This document shows positions 41,287-50,506 of a DNA stretch of 64,000 nucleotides, in pieces. Position 1 is the stretch's first letter, and every line of letters starts with the position of its first letter. A program made the translations under genes and the position numbers. This stretch comes from Lachnospiraceae bacterium GAM79. Lineage in GTDB: Bacteria > Bacillota > Clostridia > Lachnospirales > Lachnospiraceae. The stretch covers positions 1,466,501 through 1,530,500 of the forward strand of contig CP085928.1 of the NCBI GenBank assembly GCA_020735665.1. Direction: 5' to 3'. The notes under the pieces are model-generated. The model searched no databases. It saw only the letters and a list, made by a program, of their open reading frames with translations, and was not told where the DNA came from.

Positions 41287-43125
41287 CTACTCTACCGTCA
41301 CACTCTTTGCAAGGTTTCTTGGCTTATCAACATCCAATCCTCTGGCAACAGATACATAATAACCAAGCAACTGTAATGGCACAACTGCAAGACTAGCAGC
41401 GAAATGCTCATCCGTCTTCGGAACATATACAGTGAATTCCGCTGTGTCCTCGATGGAATAATTGCCTACGGTTGTAAGTGCCATAAGGGATGCACCGCGG
41501 CTCTTGCATTCTACCATATTACTAATCGTTTTCTCATAGAGTTCCGGCTGAGTCAGCACGCCGATTACAAGAATGCCGTCCTCAATCAGGCTGATCGTTC
41601 CGTGCTTCAACTCACCGGCAGCATATGCTTCAGAATGAATATAGCTGATCTCTTTTAACTTAAGGCTGCCTTCCAGACAAATCGCATAATCAATACCACG
41701 ACCTACAAAGAAAATATCCTGTGCATTCGCCTGTTTGGCTGCAAACCACTGAATCCGCTCCTTATCTTCAAGAATTCTGCCGATCTTATCCGGAATCGTC
41801 TGAAGCTCTGTTATATATCCTGTATACTGTTCTTCTGTGATCTCACCACGAACTCTTGCAAATTCTATCGACAGCATATATCCCGCAATCAACTGTGCAC
41901 TGTATGCCTTGGTTGTAGCAACCGCAATCTCCGGTCCGGCAAGAGTATAGAAAACATTATCTGCTTCACGGGCAATCGATGAACCTACAACATTCACGAT
42001 ACCAAGAGTCTTCACTTCCTGCTCTTTTGCAAGACGAAGTCCTGCAAGTGTATCTGCCGTCTCACCCGACTGGCTAACCACGATAACCAGATCATTTTTA
42101 TTCAAAATAGGTCTTCTATAACGGAATTCCGATGCAAGCTCCACGCGAACAGGAATTCTTGCAAGATCTTCCATCACATACTGAGTAACAACACCTGTAT
42201 GATATGCAGAACCACACGCTACGATAAATACCTGTGAAATGTTCTTAATATCTTCCTCACTCAAGCCCATATCGCTCAGGTCAATTCTGCCATCTTTGAT
42301 CTTAGAATTCATCGTATCCAAGATAGCCTTTGGCTGCTCATGAATCTCCTTCATCATGAAATGCTCATAGCCACCCTTTTCGGCAGCTTCTGCATCCCAT
42401 TTGATCTCAACCAGATCTTTTGGGATCTCATCGCCATCCAGATTGTAAAATGTTGCCTTACCGTCAGCCAGACGACCAAGCTCCATATTTCCAATGTAAT
42501 AAACATTTCTTGTATATTTCAAAATAGCAGGAACATCCGATGCGATATAGCAATTCCCATCAGCAATACCAATAATCATCGGGCTGTCTTTTCTTGCAAC
42601 ATAGATTTCATTTGGATACTCTTCAAACATCATTGCAAGTGCATAAGAACCACGAATACGAACCATCGCATGATTAATCGCATCTACCGGTGTATGTTCA
42701 TATTTCTTGTAATAGTAATCCACAAGCTTCACAGCAACTTCTGTATCGGTTGAAGAATAAAAAGAATAACCATTCTTAACAAGCTTCGCCTTCAGCTCCT
42801 GATAATTCTCGATAATTCCATTATGTACACCTACAACATTTCCATCATCACTTGTATGAGGATGTGCATTTGTCTCTGATGGTTCACCGTGCGTTGCCCA
42901 TCTGGTATGTCCGATACCACAAGTGCCAAATACAGCATGTCCTGCATCTGTCTTCTCAATCAGACCTTTCAAACGTCCTTTTGCCTTAACGATCTTTATC
43001 GCTGAGGCATTATCTCTGACAGCAATACCTGCTGAATCATAACCCCTATACTCTAACTTTGACAGACCATCCAAAAGAATCGGTGCTGCCTGTTCCTTAC
43101 CTACATAACCAACAATTCCACACAT
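41287..43125 (-). CDS. glmS: Glutamine-fructose-6-phosphate aminotransferase
   Basis: 612 aa. The start CGIVGYVGKEQAAPILLDGL gives the nucleophilic Cys2 of the glutaminase domain. GTCGIGHTRWATHGEPSETN is conserved, and two SIS domains follow (ACGSAYHTGVVTQYVMED, and DIFFVGRGIDYAICLEGSLK with its neighbour KLKEISYIHSEAYAAGELKH), ending in KPRNLAKSVTVE. The enzyme makes glucosamine-6-phosphate from fructose-6-phosphate and glutamine, the first step to UDP-GlcNAc for cell wall and capsule. A good promoter lies upstream at 43205-43233. I saw no glmS ribozyme-like leader. Confidence 0.97.
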   Translation of the reverse strand: MCGIVGYVGKEQAAPILLDGLSKLEYRGYDSAGIAVRDNASAIKIVKAKGRLKGLIEKTDAGHAVFGTCGIGHTRWATHGEPSETNAHPHTSDDGNVVGVHNGIIENYQELKAKLVKNGYSFYSSTDTEVAVKLVDYYYKKYEHTPVDAINHAMVRIRGSYALAMMFEEYPNEIYVARKDSPMIIGIADGNCYIASDVPAILKYTRNVYYIGNMELGRLADGKATFYNLDGDEIPKDLVEIKWDAEAAEKGGYEHFMMKEIHEQPKAILDTMNSKIKDGRIDLSDMGLSEEDIKNISQVFIVACGSAYHTGVVTQYVMEDLARIPVRVELASEFRYRRPILNKNDLVIVVSQSGETADTLAGLRLAKEQEVKTLGIVNVVGSSIAREADNVFYTLAGPEIAVATTKAYSAQLIAGYMLSIEFARVRGEITEEQYTGYITELQTIPDKIGRILEDKERIQWFAAKQANAQDIFFVGRGIDYAICLEGSLKLKEISYIHSEAYAAGELKHGTISLIEDGILVIGVLTQPELYEKTISNMVECKSRGASLMALTTVGNYSIEDTAEFTVYVPKTDEHFAASLAVVPLQLLGYYVSVARGLDVDKPRNLAKSVTVE

Positions 43126-43204
43126 TTGTTTATTCTCCCTTGCTCATTATTTTTATCATCTGTATCAATACCTGAATGTATTATTATTGTCAGATTTATC
43201 TGCG

Positions 43205-43233
43205 ATTGTATCACTCTTTGAAATGATATTCAA
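43205..43233 (-). promoter_or_regulatory. glmS promoter
   Basis: On the minus strand -35 TTGAAT (43228-43233) and -10 TACAAT (43205-43210) are 17 bp apart, about 80 bp before the glmS ATG. Confidence 0.75.
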
Positions 43234-43476
43234 TCTCTTCAATTTGAATTCGATATTTTCACGTGCTAGTAAAAAATTGTCAAAACCATGCTAATAGGCT
43301 TAACTGCATTCAATAATGTCAGCTTCTATTGTTTTTCTAATACAATATTTATAAATCTATCTGATCCAATACGTGTCTGACTGCTAATACTCTCTTGTCA
43401 GTCATCTGCCTTATTTTAGTTTTCTCTTGCCTAACATCTAACATTTAAAATGTGCACATGCAGCAAAATCCGTATT

Positions 43477-44319
43477 TCATCGTATTCTATATGTACACTC
43501 CGATTGCTTTATTTGGACGTCCGTTCCAATTTCATTTTCTACAAGCAATTTTCTAACATCTGCTTCAGATAATTCACAGTTATGACCGATGCACACAGAC
43601 TTTAATGCTTTTGACGATTCTTTTATCCATGGAATTTCATAATGCTTCTTTATATGTGTTTTTAAGTCACTAACACTAACACCTTTCTGCGCAAATTCAA
43701 TTTCTTCAATTGGATAATAAACAATTCGAATTTCTGCTTCAGACTCAAAAGTAGGGTTTTTCACAAACCCTGAATAATGTTTAAATGTAGGACGAATGCA
43801 CATTATCCATGCCGATGTTCCCTGTTCTTTCAATGCCCTATAGCAAACATCTGTCATTTGTGCTTCAAATTCTTCTGAATGATATATAACAGTATCACAC
43901 CCTATGGCATTTGATTGAACAGTGCTCGGATGCGGTTTCTGTTGCCTAATGCCGTCATTATGAATAAACCAATTTATATCAAATCCTAGTGACAACCCTC
44001 TTGTGTGATCTCCATACTCAGTCCATTGAGAGGATATATCTTCTTTCTGGCAAAAACACACTCCATACGGTGGTCCAGTTTGGATTTCTGTCTTGTACTG
44101 TTGATCAATCAGCTGAATAGCATTATCCAAAACATCCTTTGGAATGTCGGTTTGCTTTAATCTTTTCTTGACGCCTTCCCAAAGAACAACAAAAGTTCTA
44201 ATTACTTCCTGCTCATCATTAGAATCTGTTAAATCACACAGCCAAAGCACTTTACTCTTTAAAATACTCTTAAACGTTTCAACTGTACAATAATGATAAA
44301 CCAGATATGTTTCGCTCAT
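43477..44319 (-). CDS. DUF2971 family protein
   Basis: 280 aa. The N-terminus YLVYHYCTVETFKSILKSK and the block WTEYGDHTRGLSLGFDINWF are typical of DUF2971 proteins, which occur in many bacteria, often near mobile or defence genes. A C-terminal EAEIRIVYYPIEEIEFAQKG supports the match. No enzymatic activity is established. The gene lies between glmS and the scrambled capsule end, on the same strand as both. Confidence 0.8.
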   Translation of the reverse strand: MSETYLVYHYCTVETFKSILKSKVLWLCDLTDSNDEQEVIRTFVVLWEGVKKRLKQTDIPKDVLDNAIQLIDQQYKTEIQTGPPYGVCFCQKEDISSQWTEYGDHTRGLSLGFDINWFIHNDGIRQQKPHPSTVQSNAIGCDTVIYHSEEFEAQMTDVCYRALKEQGTSAWIMCIRPTFKHYSGFVKNPTFESEAEIRIVYYPIEEIEFAQKGVSVSDLKTHIKKHYEIPWIKESSKALKSVCIGHNCELSEADVRKLLVENEIGTDVQIKQSECTYRIR

Positions 44320-44433
44320 TCACAATCACCTCAGTATTTTCAATATTGCAAGACACATCTACTCCTACCGCTACATCAAGCCGCCGAACATTCCCCCACT
44401 GCGTTATAGAAGATGTCTGATAGCTGTAACCCA

Positions 44434-44634
44434 TCATGATCGTGCTGCTTTTATCGGACATACCTTAATGCATTGATAGCACCGCACACACTTGCTTTCA
44501 TCAATCTGCGGATACTCAAATTTCTCTTCATCCTCTACCATTGAAATAGCTTCTTTCGGACAAATAGCATAACAGGCTGTACATCCACAGCATTCTTCTT
44601 TTCTTTTATATAGTACCGGTATTTCTCTTTCCAT
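44434..44634 (-). CDS. Lone 4Fe-4S ferredoxin-like fragment
   Basis: 66 aa. Two Cys motifs (CCGCTACYAICPKEAIS and CVRCYQCIKVCPIKAA) each bind a 4Fe-4S cluster. It matches the N-terminal ferredoxin part of the FrhB-type protein at 51678-52889 and stops where the second domain should begin. It may be the detached N-terminus of the protein at 45483-46526 or a free ferredoxin. The start at 44634 follows GGAGTG; a TTG at 44640 is also possible. Confidence 0.7.
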   Translation of the reverse strand: MEREIPVLYKRKEECCGCTACYAICPKEAISMVEDEEKFEYPQIDESKCVRCYQCIKVCPIKAARS

Positions 44635-44992
44635 ATCCAATCACTCCAAGATTGTATTTTTTATTATAGTAATCAACCAGCTTAACAACTACTTCTGTAT
44701 CAGTCTGGCTATAAAAAGTGTAACCATGCTTCAGCAGTTTTTCTTTCAGTTTTGTGTAATTTTCGACGATACTGTTATGTACACCGACTACCTCGGACTC
44801 CACTGCACCAGATCCAGAACGAGTACAGTTACCAGAAACATGCGGATACGCATTAATCTGGCTTGGCTCCCCGTGTGTTGCCCAGCGAGTGTGTCTAATA
44901 CCACAGGTTCCTTTCAATGCCTTACCGCCAGCTGTTTTCTCAATCAGATTAGACAGACAACCTTTTGCTTTCATGACCTGTGCCAGACTCAC
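44606..44992 (-). pseudogene. glmS fragment (glutaminase part)
   Basis: Open frame covering GlmS residues of about 38-155. KGTCGIRHTRWATHGEPSQI, VGVHNSIVENY and SQTDTEVVVKLVDYYNKKY align with the intact GlmS but differ at many places. It lacks the Cys2 start and the SIS domains. It is fused to a glmM remnant at its 5' side and overlaps the ferredoxin start. Debris of a second, divergent glmS rather than a recent duplication. Confidence 0.8.
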
Positions 44993-45464
44993 GCACCAGA
45001 ATACGGCCAGTATCGCTCAGTGCTTCAGCAACCTTGGGCACCGCTTCCTGTGCAGCAGGAGCATTCTGTGCGGCTTTCTTATCGGTCACAAGAACATTCT
45101 CCAACACCTGCGGATAGATTTTCAATGGTACCGCCAGTTCACTCATCGTTTTCTTCTTCGCCAACATCACTTCCATCATCTTCAGACTGGTCAGGATACC
45201 ATCGTCAGTGGTTACATACTTAGAGAAGATGATATGACCGCTCTGCTCACCACCAATGCGGCAGCCGTTTTTAACCATGTATTCATAGACATATTTGTCG
45301 CTCACAGCGGTCTTAGCGTAACCGATACCCTACTCATCAAATGCTTTGTACAGACCAAAGTTGGACATGACCGTAGTAACAACTGTATTATTCAGCAGTT
45401 TGCCGCGTTCTTTCATATAGCAGCCATAGATGTACAGGATATCCGTTCCAAAGTATTTAGACAT
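44980..45464 (-). pseudogene. glmM fragments (phosphoglucosamine mutase), deleted and with a stop codon
   Basis: The ATG at 45464 behind AGGAGA starts MSKYFGTD, the true GlmM N-terminus, but is joined directly to an internal GlmM segment (YMKERGKLLNNTVVTTVMSN). A TAG interrupts the frame after AFDE (near 45330). The remainder (GCRIGGEQSGHIIFSKYVTT and GRILVRESGT) is recognisable before it runs into the glmS piece at about 44980. The catalytic serine region is missing, so no active mutase is made. Confidence 0.85.
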
Positions 45465-45482
45465 TTTTTATTCTCCTTACAA

Positions 45483-46526
45483 TCAAACACGAAACACAAA
45501 GAGTAAGCCGTATTCTAAATTACTCTCTGCCCCCCCGATCACTCGAAGCATACTTTTCATTATTTTCTTTACCTTCCTTTTAACTCTTGTTTTTAAAGAA
45601 TATTTAATCGGAGCTGCATATTTTTCTTCCAATTCTTCAAAACTCATTGTGTACATATCGTCAAAAAAAGTATCTCTTTGTGATGGCCTTATACACGACT
45701 TATATTCAGCTGGATTTCCTTTTACACCAGCTTCATATGTCACTTCTTTTAATTTCATTTCGCAACTGATATAGTTAAATATTTCTTGTCCCTTTTTTGT
45801 TCGAATTAATACGAGAGATGTTCCTAACCCGTCATTCATTTCAGGAGCAACATCTTTGATTCCCCAAAAATCTGCAATTGTTAAATCAGACTTTCTTTCT
45901 TCCTTGGCCGCACACTCATAGCAGGATGGCCGCAGGCAGTAATCTCTCAGAAACATCTGCATATAAGGATCTTTATCTCTAGATATATACAGTTTCTTTT
46001 CTTCACTCTGAGGTATATTTTTAAGCATCTCTTTCATGCCAAAATCAACCCAACCGTCATCCTTACAACGAAAATTAATATCCCTTAGCTTGCCACCATT
46101 TTTCTTTTCCTGGTATTCTGCGTATTTCTTCCATAGAGCTGGTGATGGTGCACCATGGCAAATTACATCTACACATATAAGATTGTCATAATCTCTTTCA
46201 AGAAAATTCTTTAATCCATTTACTTGACAGCCTGTTCCGGTAAATAGTACATGTCTTCCAGCTATTAAATTCCTTTTAACACTCTTAAACGTATTTCCTA
46301 TCTTTGCCTGAAGATATTTTGATCCACGTAGCCTTGCCATTCCCACTTCATCTGTAACTGCAATAAACTCTGCTGAATAGCAATCCTCAGACATTGCGAC
46401 ACCATACACAACGCCTTGTTTATTAAGCACATACTCTGCCAGAGAGGAAAAAACTGCCCCAGAAGAACTGTTCAATCTCAAATCTTTATTTATATTGTAA
46501 CAAGCATATACTTTTTCTGGCTTCAT
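45483..46526 (-). CDS. FrhB-type (coenzyme F420 hydrogenase beta) protein without its ferredoxin domain
   Basis: 347 aa. LNSSSGAVFSSLAEYVLNKQ and VLFTGTGCQVNGLKNFL match the N-terminal FrhB domain; KEERKSDLTIADFWGIKDVA matches the C-terminal one. In related capsule proteins a two-cluster ferredoxin precedes this; here the product starts right after it. The start at 46526 follows GAGG with 7-nt spacing; longer reading would overlap the flippase gene. It probably acts with the nearby polysaccharide pyruvyltransferase, but the reaction is unknown. Confidence 0.75.
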   Translation of the reverse strand: MKPEKVYACYNINKDLRLNSSSGAVFSSLAEYVLNKQGVVYGVAMSEDCYSAEFIAVTDEVGMARLRGSKYLQAKIGNTFKSVKRNLIAGRHVLFTGTGCQVNGLKNFLERDYDNLICVDVICHGAPSPALWKKYAEYQEKKNGGKLRDINFRCKDDGWVDFGMKEMLKNIPQSEEKKLYISRDKDPYMQMFLRDYCLRPSCYECAAKEERKSDLTIADFWGIKDVAPEMNDGLGTSLVLIRTKKGQEIFNYISCEMKLKEVTYEAGVKGNPAEYKSCIRPSQRDTFFDDMYTMSFEELEEKYAAPIKYSLKTRVKRKVKKIMKSMLRVIGGAESNLEYGLLFVFRV

Positions 46527-46545
46527 TCGCATTCCTCTTCTATAA

Positions 46546-48066
46546 TCATTTCCTAAAAATTTTCCTAATTGGTCCCACAACTAGCTGTTTCTCTTCCGCA
46601 TTCACCCCTAAGAAAAACATCGAAAGTGCATACACGATCATATATATAATTGCAAACACTCCCAATTTAACGAGTCCCGTAATACTGGCAAATTTCATAA
46701 TGAAAAATCCGACTACACAAGGTGCAATCAATGCAGGGATAAACTTTGCAATTTCTTTCCAAAAATAAATCATATTCATTCCAATACGGGCATGATAATA
46801 CCAATTCATGAAGATAGCATTACCCGCAATAAGAGAAATAGCTGTTCCAAGCGCAGCACCAGCTGGTCCCATAAGTTTAATCAGCGGAATGCTGATAAAT
46901 ATGTTGGCAATTGCAATTGCCAAATAGACAACTGCCCTTGCCTTATGCATATTCTTGGCTCTTTGAATCTCAATTCCAAGATTTTGTATTAAGGGAACTG
47001 TAACAGGAATAATAAGCAACAGTGCCACAGCATACGAAGCACCGTATTCCGTCCCTGCCCAAATTTTTACAAAGGGAACTCCAAAAAATATAAATCCAGA
47101 CAAAATCAGTCCTAAAACCATAAACTGAATTCGTCCAACCTTTGTAAAAAGTTTTGTTAATTGATCATTATCATTTGTCTCGGCAACAATACGATTAACT
47201 TTTGGAACAAAAACATTTGACACGGACGAAGAAAACTGAAGATATAATGTATTAATCTGTCCGCCTACTCCGTATACGGCAACTGCTGTCGTACCAGCAA
47301 ATCTACCTAACAAAAATTTATCTACGCTCCAATTAATTTGATCGATAATCTGATTCAGGAAGATGAAAAATGTAAACACCCACATTTCCTTAAGCAAACT
47401 AAGTTGAAGTCCTCTAAACGCGAATCTGATATGTAATTTTCTAAAACAATAGAACATATTAGATATCAATAACACAAATGTAAGAAATGTTGTTACGGAT
47501 ACCATGCCTATTGATCCGTACCCCATAATAAGTAATGGCAACGTCAAAAAAGGACTAAATAAATTCTGAAGAAGTATCAGCAGTTTTTGAAACAGAAACT
47601 TTTCGTGCGCCGTAATTGAGCAGTTAAATACACAATTCGGAAACGTCATTGCAAGGTTTATAATGAGCAGTCCCATCAAAACCTTAGCGGTAGCATATTC
47701 GCTTTCTGTAAGACCCGTACCAAAAATGCCACGAATTTTTCCTATCATTACAAGTCCACATAAAACACAGATAACAGAAATGGAACAGAAAATAAGCATA
47801 AACATTCCGTTCAACCTTGCAACGCCATCTTCATCTTTCTGTGCTTTATACCTTGAATAAAACCGTAAGTAGGAACTTCCAAATCCCAAACTTAAAAGAC
47901 TCAAGTAAGAAACCACCGAATACACTAACTGATACAATCCGTATTCGCTTTGTCCCAAAAGGCGCAACATAATAGGGGTGTAAATTAAACTAACTAATAT
48001 TTTTACTAATTCACCAGCATATGATAGTATAACACCGGCTTTTCGCTGATTAATCATATTTTTCAT
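46546..48066 (-). CDS. Wzx-type polysaccharide flippase
   Basis: 506 aa with about 12-14 hydrophobic helices. Early GELVKILVSLIYTPIMLRLL and the later VDKFLLGRFAGTTAVAVYGV are typical of the PST/MVF family (Wzx). It flips lipid-linked repeat units of the capsule across the membrane for polymerisation by the EpsG-like protein. Cluster order and strand fit. Confidence 0.9.
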   Translation of the reverse strand: MKNMINQRKAGVILSYAGELVKILVSLIYTPIMLRLLGQSEYGLYQLVYSVVSYLSLLSLGFGSSYLRFYSRYKAQKDEDGVARLNGMFMLIFCSISVICVLCGLVMIGKIRGIFGTGLTESEYATAKVLMGLLIINLAMTFPNCVFNCSITAHEKFLFQKLLILLQNLFSPFLTLPLLIMGYGSIGMVSVTTFLTFVLLISNMFYCFRKLHIRFAFRGLQLSLLKEMWVFTFFIFLNQIIDQINWSVDKFLLGRFAGTTAVAVYGVGGQINTLYLQFSSSVSNVFVPKVNRIVAETNDNDQLTKLFTKVGRIQFMVLGLILSGFIFFGVPFVKIWAGTEYGASYAVALLLIIPVTVPLIQNLGIEIQRAKNMHKARAVVYLAIAIANIFISIPLIKLMGPAGAALGTAISLIAGNAIFMNWYYHARIGMNMIYFWKEIAKFIPALIAPCVVGFFIMKFASITGLVKLGVFAIIYMIVYALSMFFLGVNAEEKQLVVGPIRKIFRK

Positions 48067-48165
48067 TTTTCAAAATTTTCTATTCTAAACCTTTCATTTA
48101 TTAGACTCATTTACTACACAAACCTCATCCTGTTTGAACCCCAATATAATTTTAGCGACATACAA

Positions 48166-49350
48166 TCAATTCTTCAATGCGCTACTCAAAAACTCTCTGG
48201 AAGATTTTTGCATAGTAAGAACATTTTTATCGACAATCGAGTAATCGATTGGATTAACTGTTTGGGTCACTAAATTTTCATTAATAGAAATGACACGATC
48301 CGGCGTTCCGTACAGTTTCACTAAATCATATATTCTAACGTTCATCAAATCTTCAGGATTATTTGTTGGTCTCTCTAACAAATAAAACTCCTTATGAAAA
48401 ACATAGGAAAATACACCTGCATGGAATGAATCTGTTACAACAATTTCTGCGTGCTGGATAAGACTAAGAAATTCTGGAATTCCAATATCATATAACTGTT
48501 CATCACCAAAATGCCAATCCTGTGTCTTAAACTGAAAAACACTGCTATTAACAATGTGTGGAAGCGTGACAAGCTTTAATCCTTTTTTCTTAGCAAATTC
48601 TTTTATTTGTTTTCTTTGATTTCGGTCATCACCAAGCATATAACAAAAAATATACTTTCCATTGATGCACTGCTTTCCTGCTAACTCATGCCAACTTTCT
48701 CTGTCTACTAAAAGTGTCGGATCTAATACATGTTTTGTGTTATCAAAAATGCACCTTTTAAACTGCTCCACCGTTGCCTCTTCTCTTAACGAAACAGCAG
48801 AATATTTAGCTAATGCCTTTTTCATATATTGAATATACACATCCGGCAGGTTGCTTACCGATACGCTTGATGCATATGAAAAAACAATTTTATGATCTCT
48901 AGCATTTAAAAAATTGAATACATATCCATCATCAACCACACCTGGTTTCCAGATCTGATCGCTTCCACTTATAAAAATATCATATTCCTTTTTACACTCA
49001 GAAATTGTTTCTTCTGTATAAACTTTAGAATGCCTAATAGATTTTTCTCTAAATTCCGATACTTTTTCTGTACGCGAATTCAAGCATTCTGAATACCGCT
49101 TTGCAAAGAATCTTGTTACTATCTTAGAATATACGCGCCATACAACTTCAGCAATGCCCATTTTTACCAGTTTCTGCATTTTCGTCTGTTGCGGCGGCAG
49201 ATATAACGGCTTTATATTCTCTCTTTTATAAGAGATTAGTTCACTATCATATCCCAATTCACTAATATACTTATCCAAAGCATAGGCTTGCAATAAGCCA
49301 CCATAGTTTTTACTATTATAATAAAGTGAAATTATACCTACTTTTTTCAT
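48166..49350 (-). CDS. Polysaccharide pyruvyltransferase family protein (1)
   Basis: 394 aa. KVGIISLYYNSKNYGGLLQA, YDIFISGSDQIWKPG and IVVTDSFHAGVFSYVFHKEF are hallmarks of PF04230. Family members add pyruvyl ketals to sugars of exopolysaccharides or cell-wall polymers. It probably works in the same modification step as the nearby FrhB-type protein. The start at 49350 is the first Met before the conserved KVGII strand. Confidence 0.87.
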   Translation of the reverse strand: MKKVGIISLYYNSKNYGGLLQAYALDKYISELGYDSELISYKRENIKPLYLPPQQTKMQKLVKMGIAEVVWRVYSKIVTRFFAKRYSECLNSRTEKVSEFREKSIRHSKVYTEETISECKKEYDIFISGSDQIWKPGVVDDGYVFNFLNARDHKIVFSYASSVSVSNLPDVYIQYMKKALAKYSAVSLREEATVEQFKRCIFDNTKHVLDPTLLVDRESWHELAGKQCINGKYIFCYMLGDDRNQRKQIKEFAKKKGLKLVTLPHIVNSSVFQFKTQDWHFGDEQLYDIGIPEFLSLIQHAEIVVTDSFHAGVFSYVFHKEFYLLERPTNNPEDLMNVRIYDLVKLYGTPDRVISINENLVTQTVNPIDYSIVDKNVLTMQKSSREFLSSALKN

Positions 49351-49375
49351 CTGACCTTAATAATCCTCTCACTTA

Positions 49376-50494
49376 CTATCTATGAACAGCATTCAAAAAA
49401 CCATCATAAAGAGTAACCAATGTTATTTTGCTTGAATCAATGTTATAACCTGCTTCGTTTATTTCATCCAAGTGTGATGTTCTTGTTTTTTCCCAATTTA
49501 CTTTTTCATTCATCATCCTTTGTGCCCATTCAAGCGGAGTTTCATTTAAAGAATAATACCTGATATTTTCTGTAAGTTTTGTGTCTTCTGGAACTCGATC
49601 TGAAGCAAAACAAAATAATCCAGACGTCTGTGCCTCAACCGCAACCATTCCTAATCCCTCCATTTTAGAAGGAAAAAGAAGTATATCCATTGCAGAATAC
49701 CATTTTTCAACATCACCCACACTTCCCATAAACAGGCATTTATCCGCTATCTCAAGCTCTTTTGCTAACTCTCTAACCGGTTCATCCAGTTCTCCCGCTC
49801 CTAGCCATAATAGCCTGGCATCAGGCACTAATTTCTGGAATTCAGCAAATACTCTTACTGAAAAAAACGGATTCTTTAAATAACTCAATCGTCCGACTAC
49901 TCCAACTACAACAGCATTTGCCAGCCCAAGAGATTCTCGAATTTGATTTCTATTCTCCTTGTTGAACACATATTTTTCGGCATGGATTCCATTGGGGAGG
50001 ATCTTAAAATTTCCTATTCCAAAGATTTCGTTGCCTGCTGCTGTAGAACAAGCTAAATGTGCATTAGACAATGTTGAACACAAATTATCAAAAACAAAAG
50101 ATTTGATTTTATTTTTGTAAGTATCTGCCAGCTTCTGAGCATGGCTATGATACACTCTAACCGGAACTTTGTTTTTGTAAGCAGACAATAGAACGGCCGC
50201 TCCATTATGATTCGGCACATTTACATGAACAACATCATACCGTTGCCCCATAATTTCATCCAAAAATTTCATCTTCTTTTTGCTAATATAAGAATCTGCT
50301 TTTGGTATTAAATACAATTTACTTCCATTTCTAATAGCTTTTTTTTCGTTAGCTGTATCAACATTTTTTAGCACTAAAAAATCAACACACTTTGAACTTT
50401 TAATCAGTTCATCGTAATTATTCATGATACTATTCGTTACTCCATTATTTTGAGTAAAACTGCTAACCATAATAAGTATTTTTTTATCTTTCAT
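49376..50494 (-). CDS. GT4-family glycosyltransferase
   Basis: 372 aa. GT-B fold: N-terminal ILIMVSSFTQNNGVTNSIMN, and a C-terminal donor-binding part VVGVVGRLSYLKNPFFSV followed by LLFPSKMEGLGMVAVEAQ with the EX7E-type region. It transfers a nucleotide-linked sugar to the growing repeat unit. Donor and acceptor unknown. Confidence 0.88.
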   Translation of the reverse strand: MKDKKILIMVSSFTQNNGVTNSIMNNYDELIKSSKCVDFLVLKNVDTANEKKAIRNGSKLYLIPKADSYISKKKMKFLDEIMGQRYDVVHVNVPNHNGAAVLLSAYKNKVPVRVYHSHAQKLADTYKNKIKSFVFDNLCSTLSNAHLACSTAAGNEIFGIGNFKILPNGIHAEKYVFNKENRNQIRESLGLANAVVVGVVGRLSYLKNPFFSVRVFAEFQKLVPDARLLWLGAGELDEPVRELAKELEIADKCLFMGSVGDVEKWYSAMDILLFPSKMEGLGMVAVEAQTSGLFCFASDRVPEDTKLTENIRYYSLNETPLEWAQRMMNEKVNWEKTRTSHLDEINEAGYNIDSSKITLVTLYDGFLNAVHR

Positions 50495-50506
50495 ATTTTC
50501 GCACTC

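Noticed and set aside
43126-43476. glmS ribozyme
   Set aside because: The leader upstream of glmS is AT-rich and lacks the conserved glmS ribozyme core; only a promoter was found.
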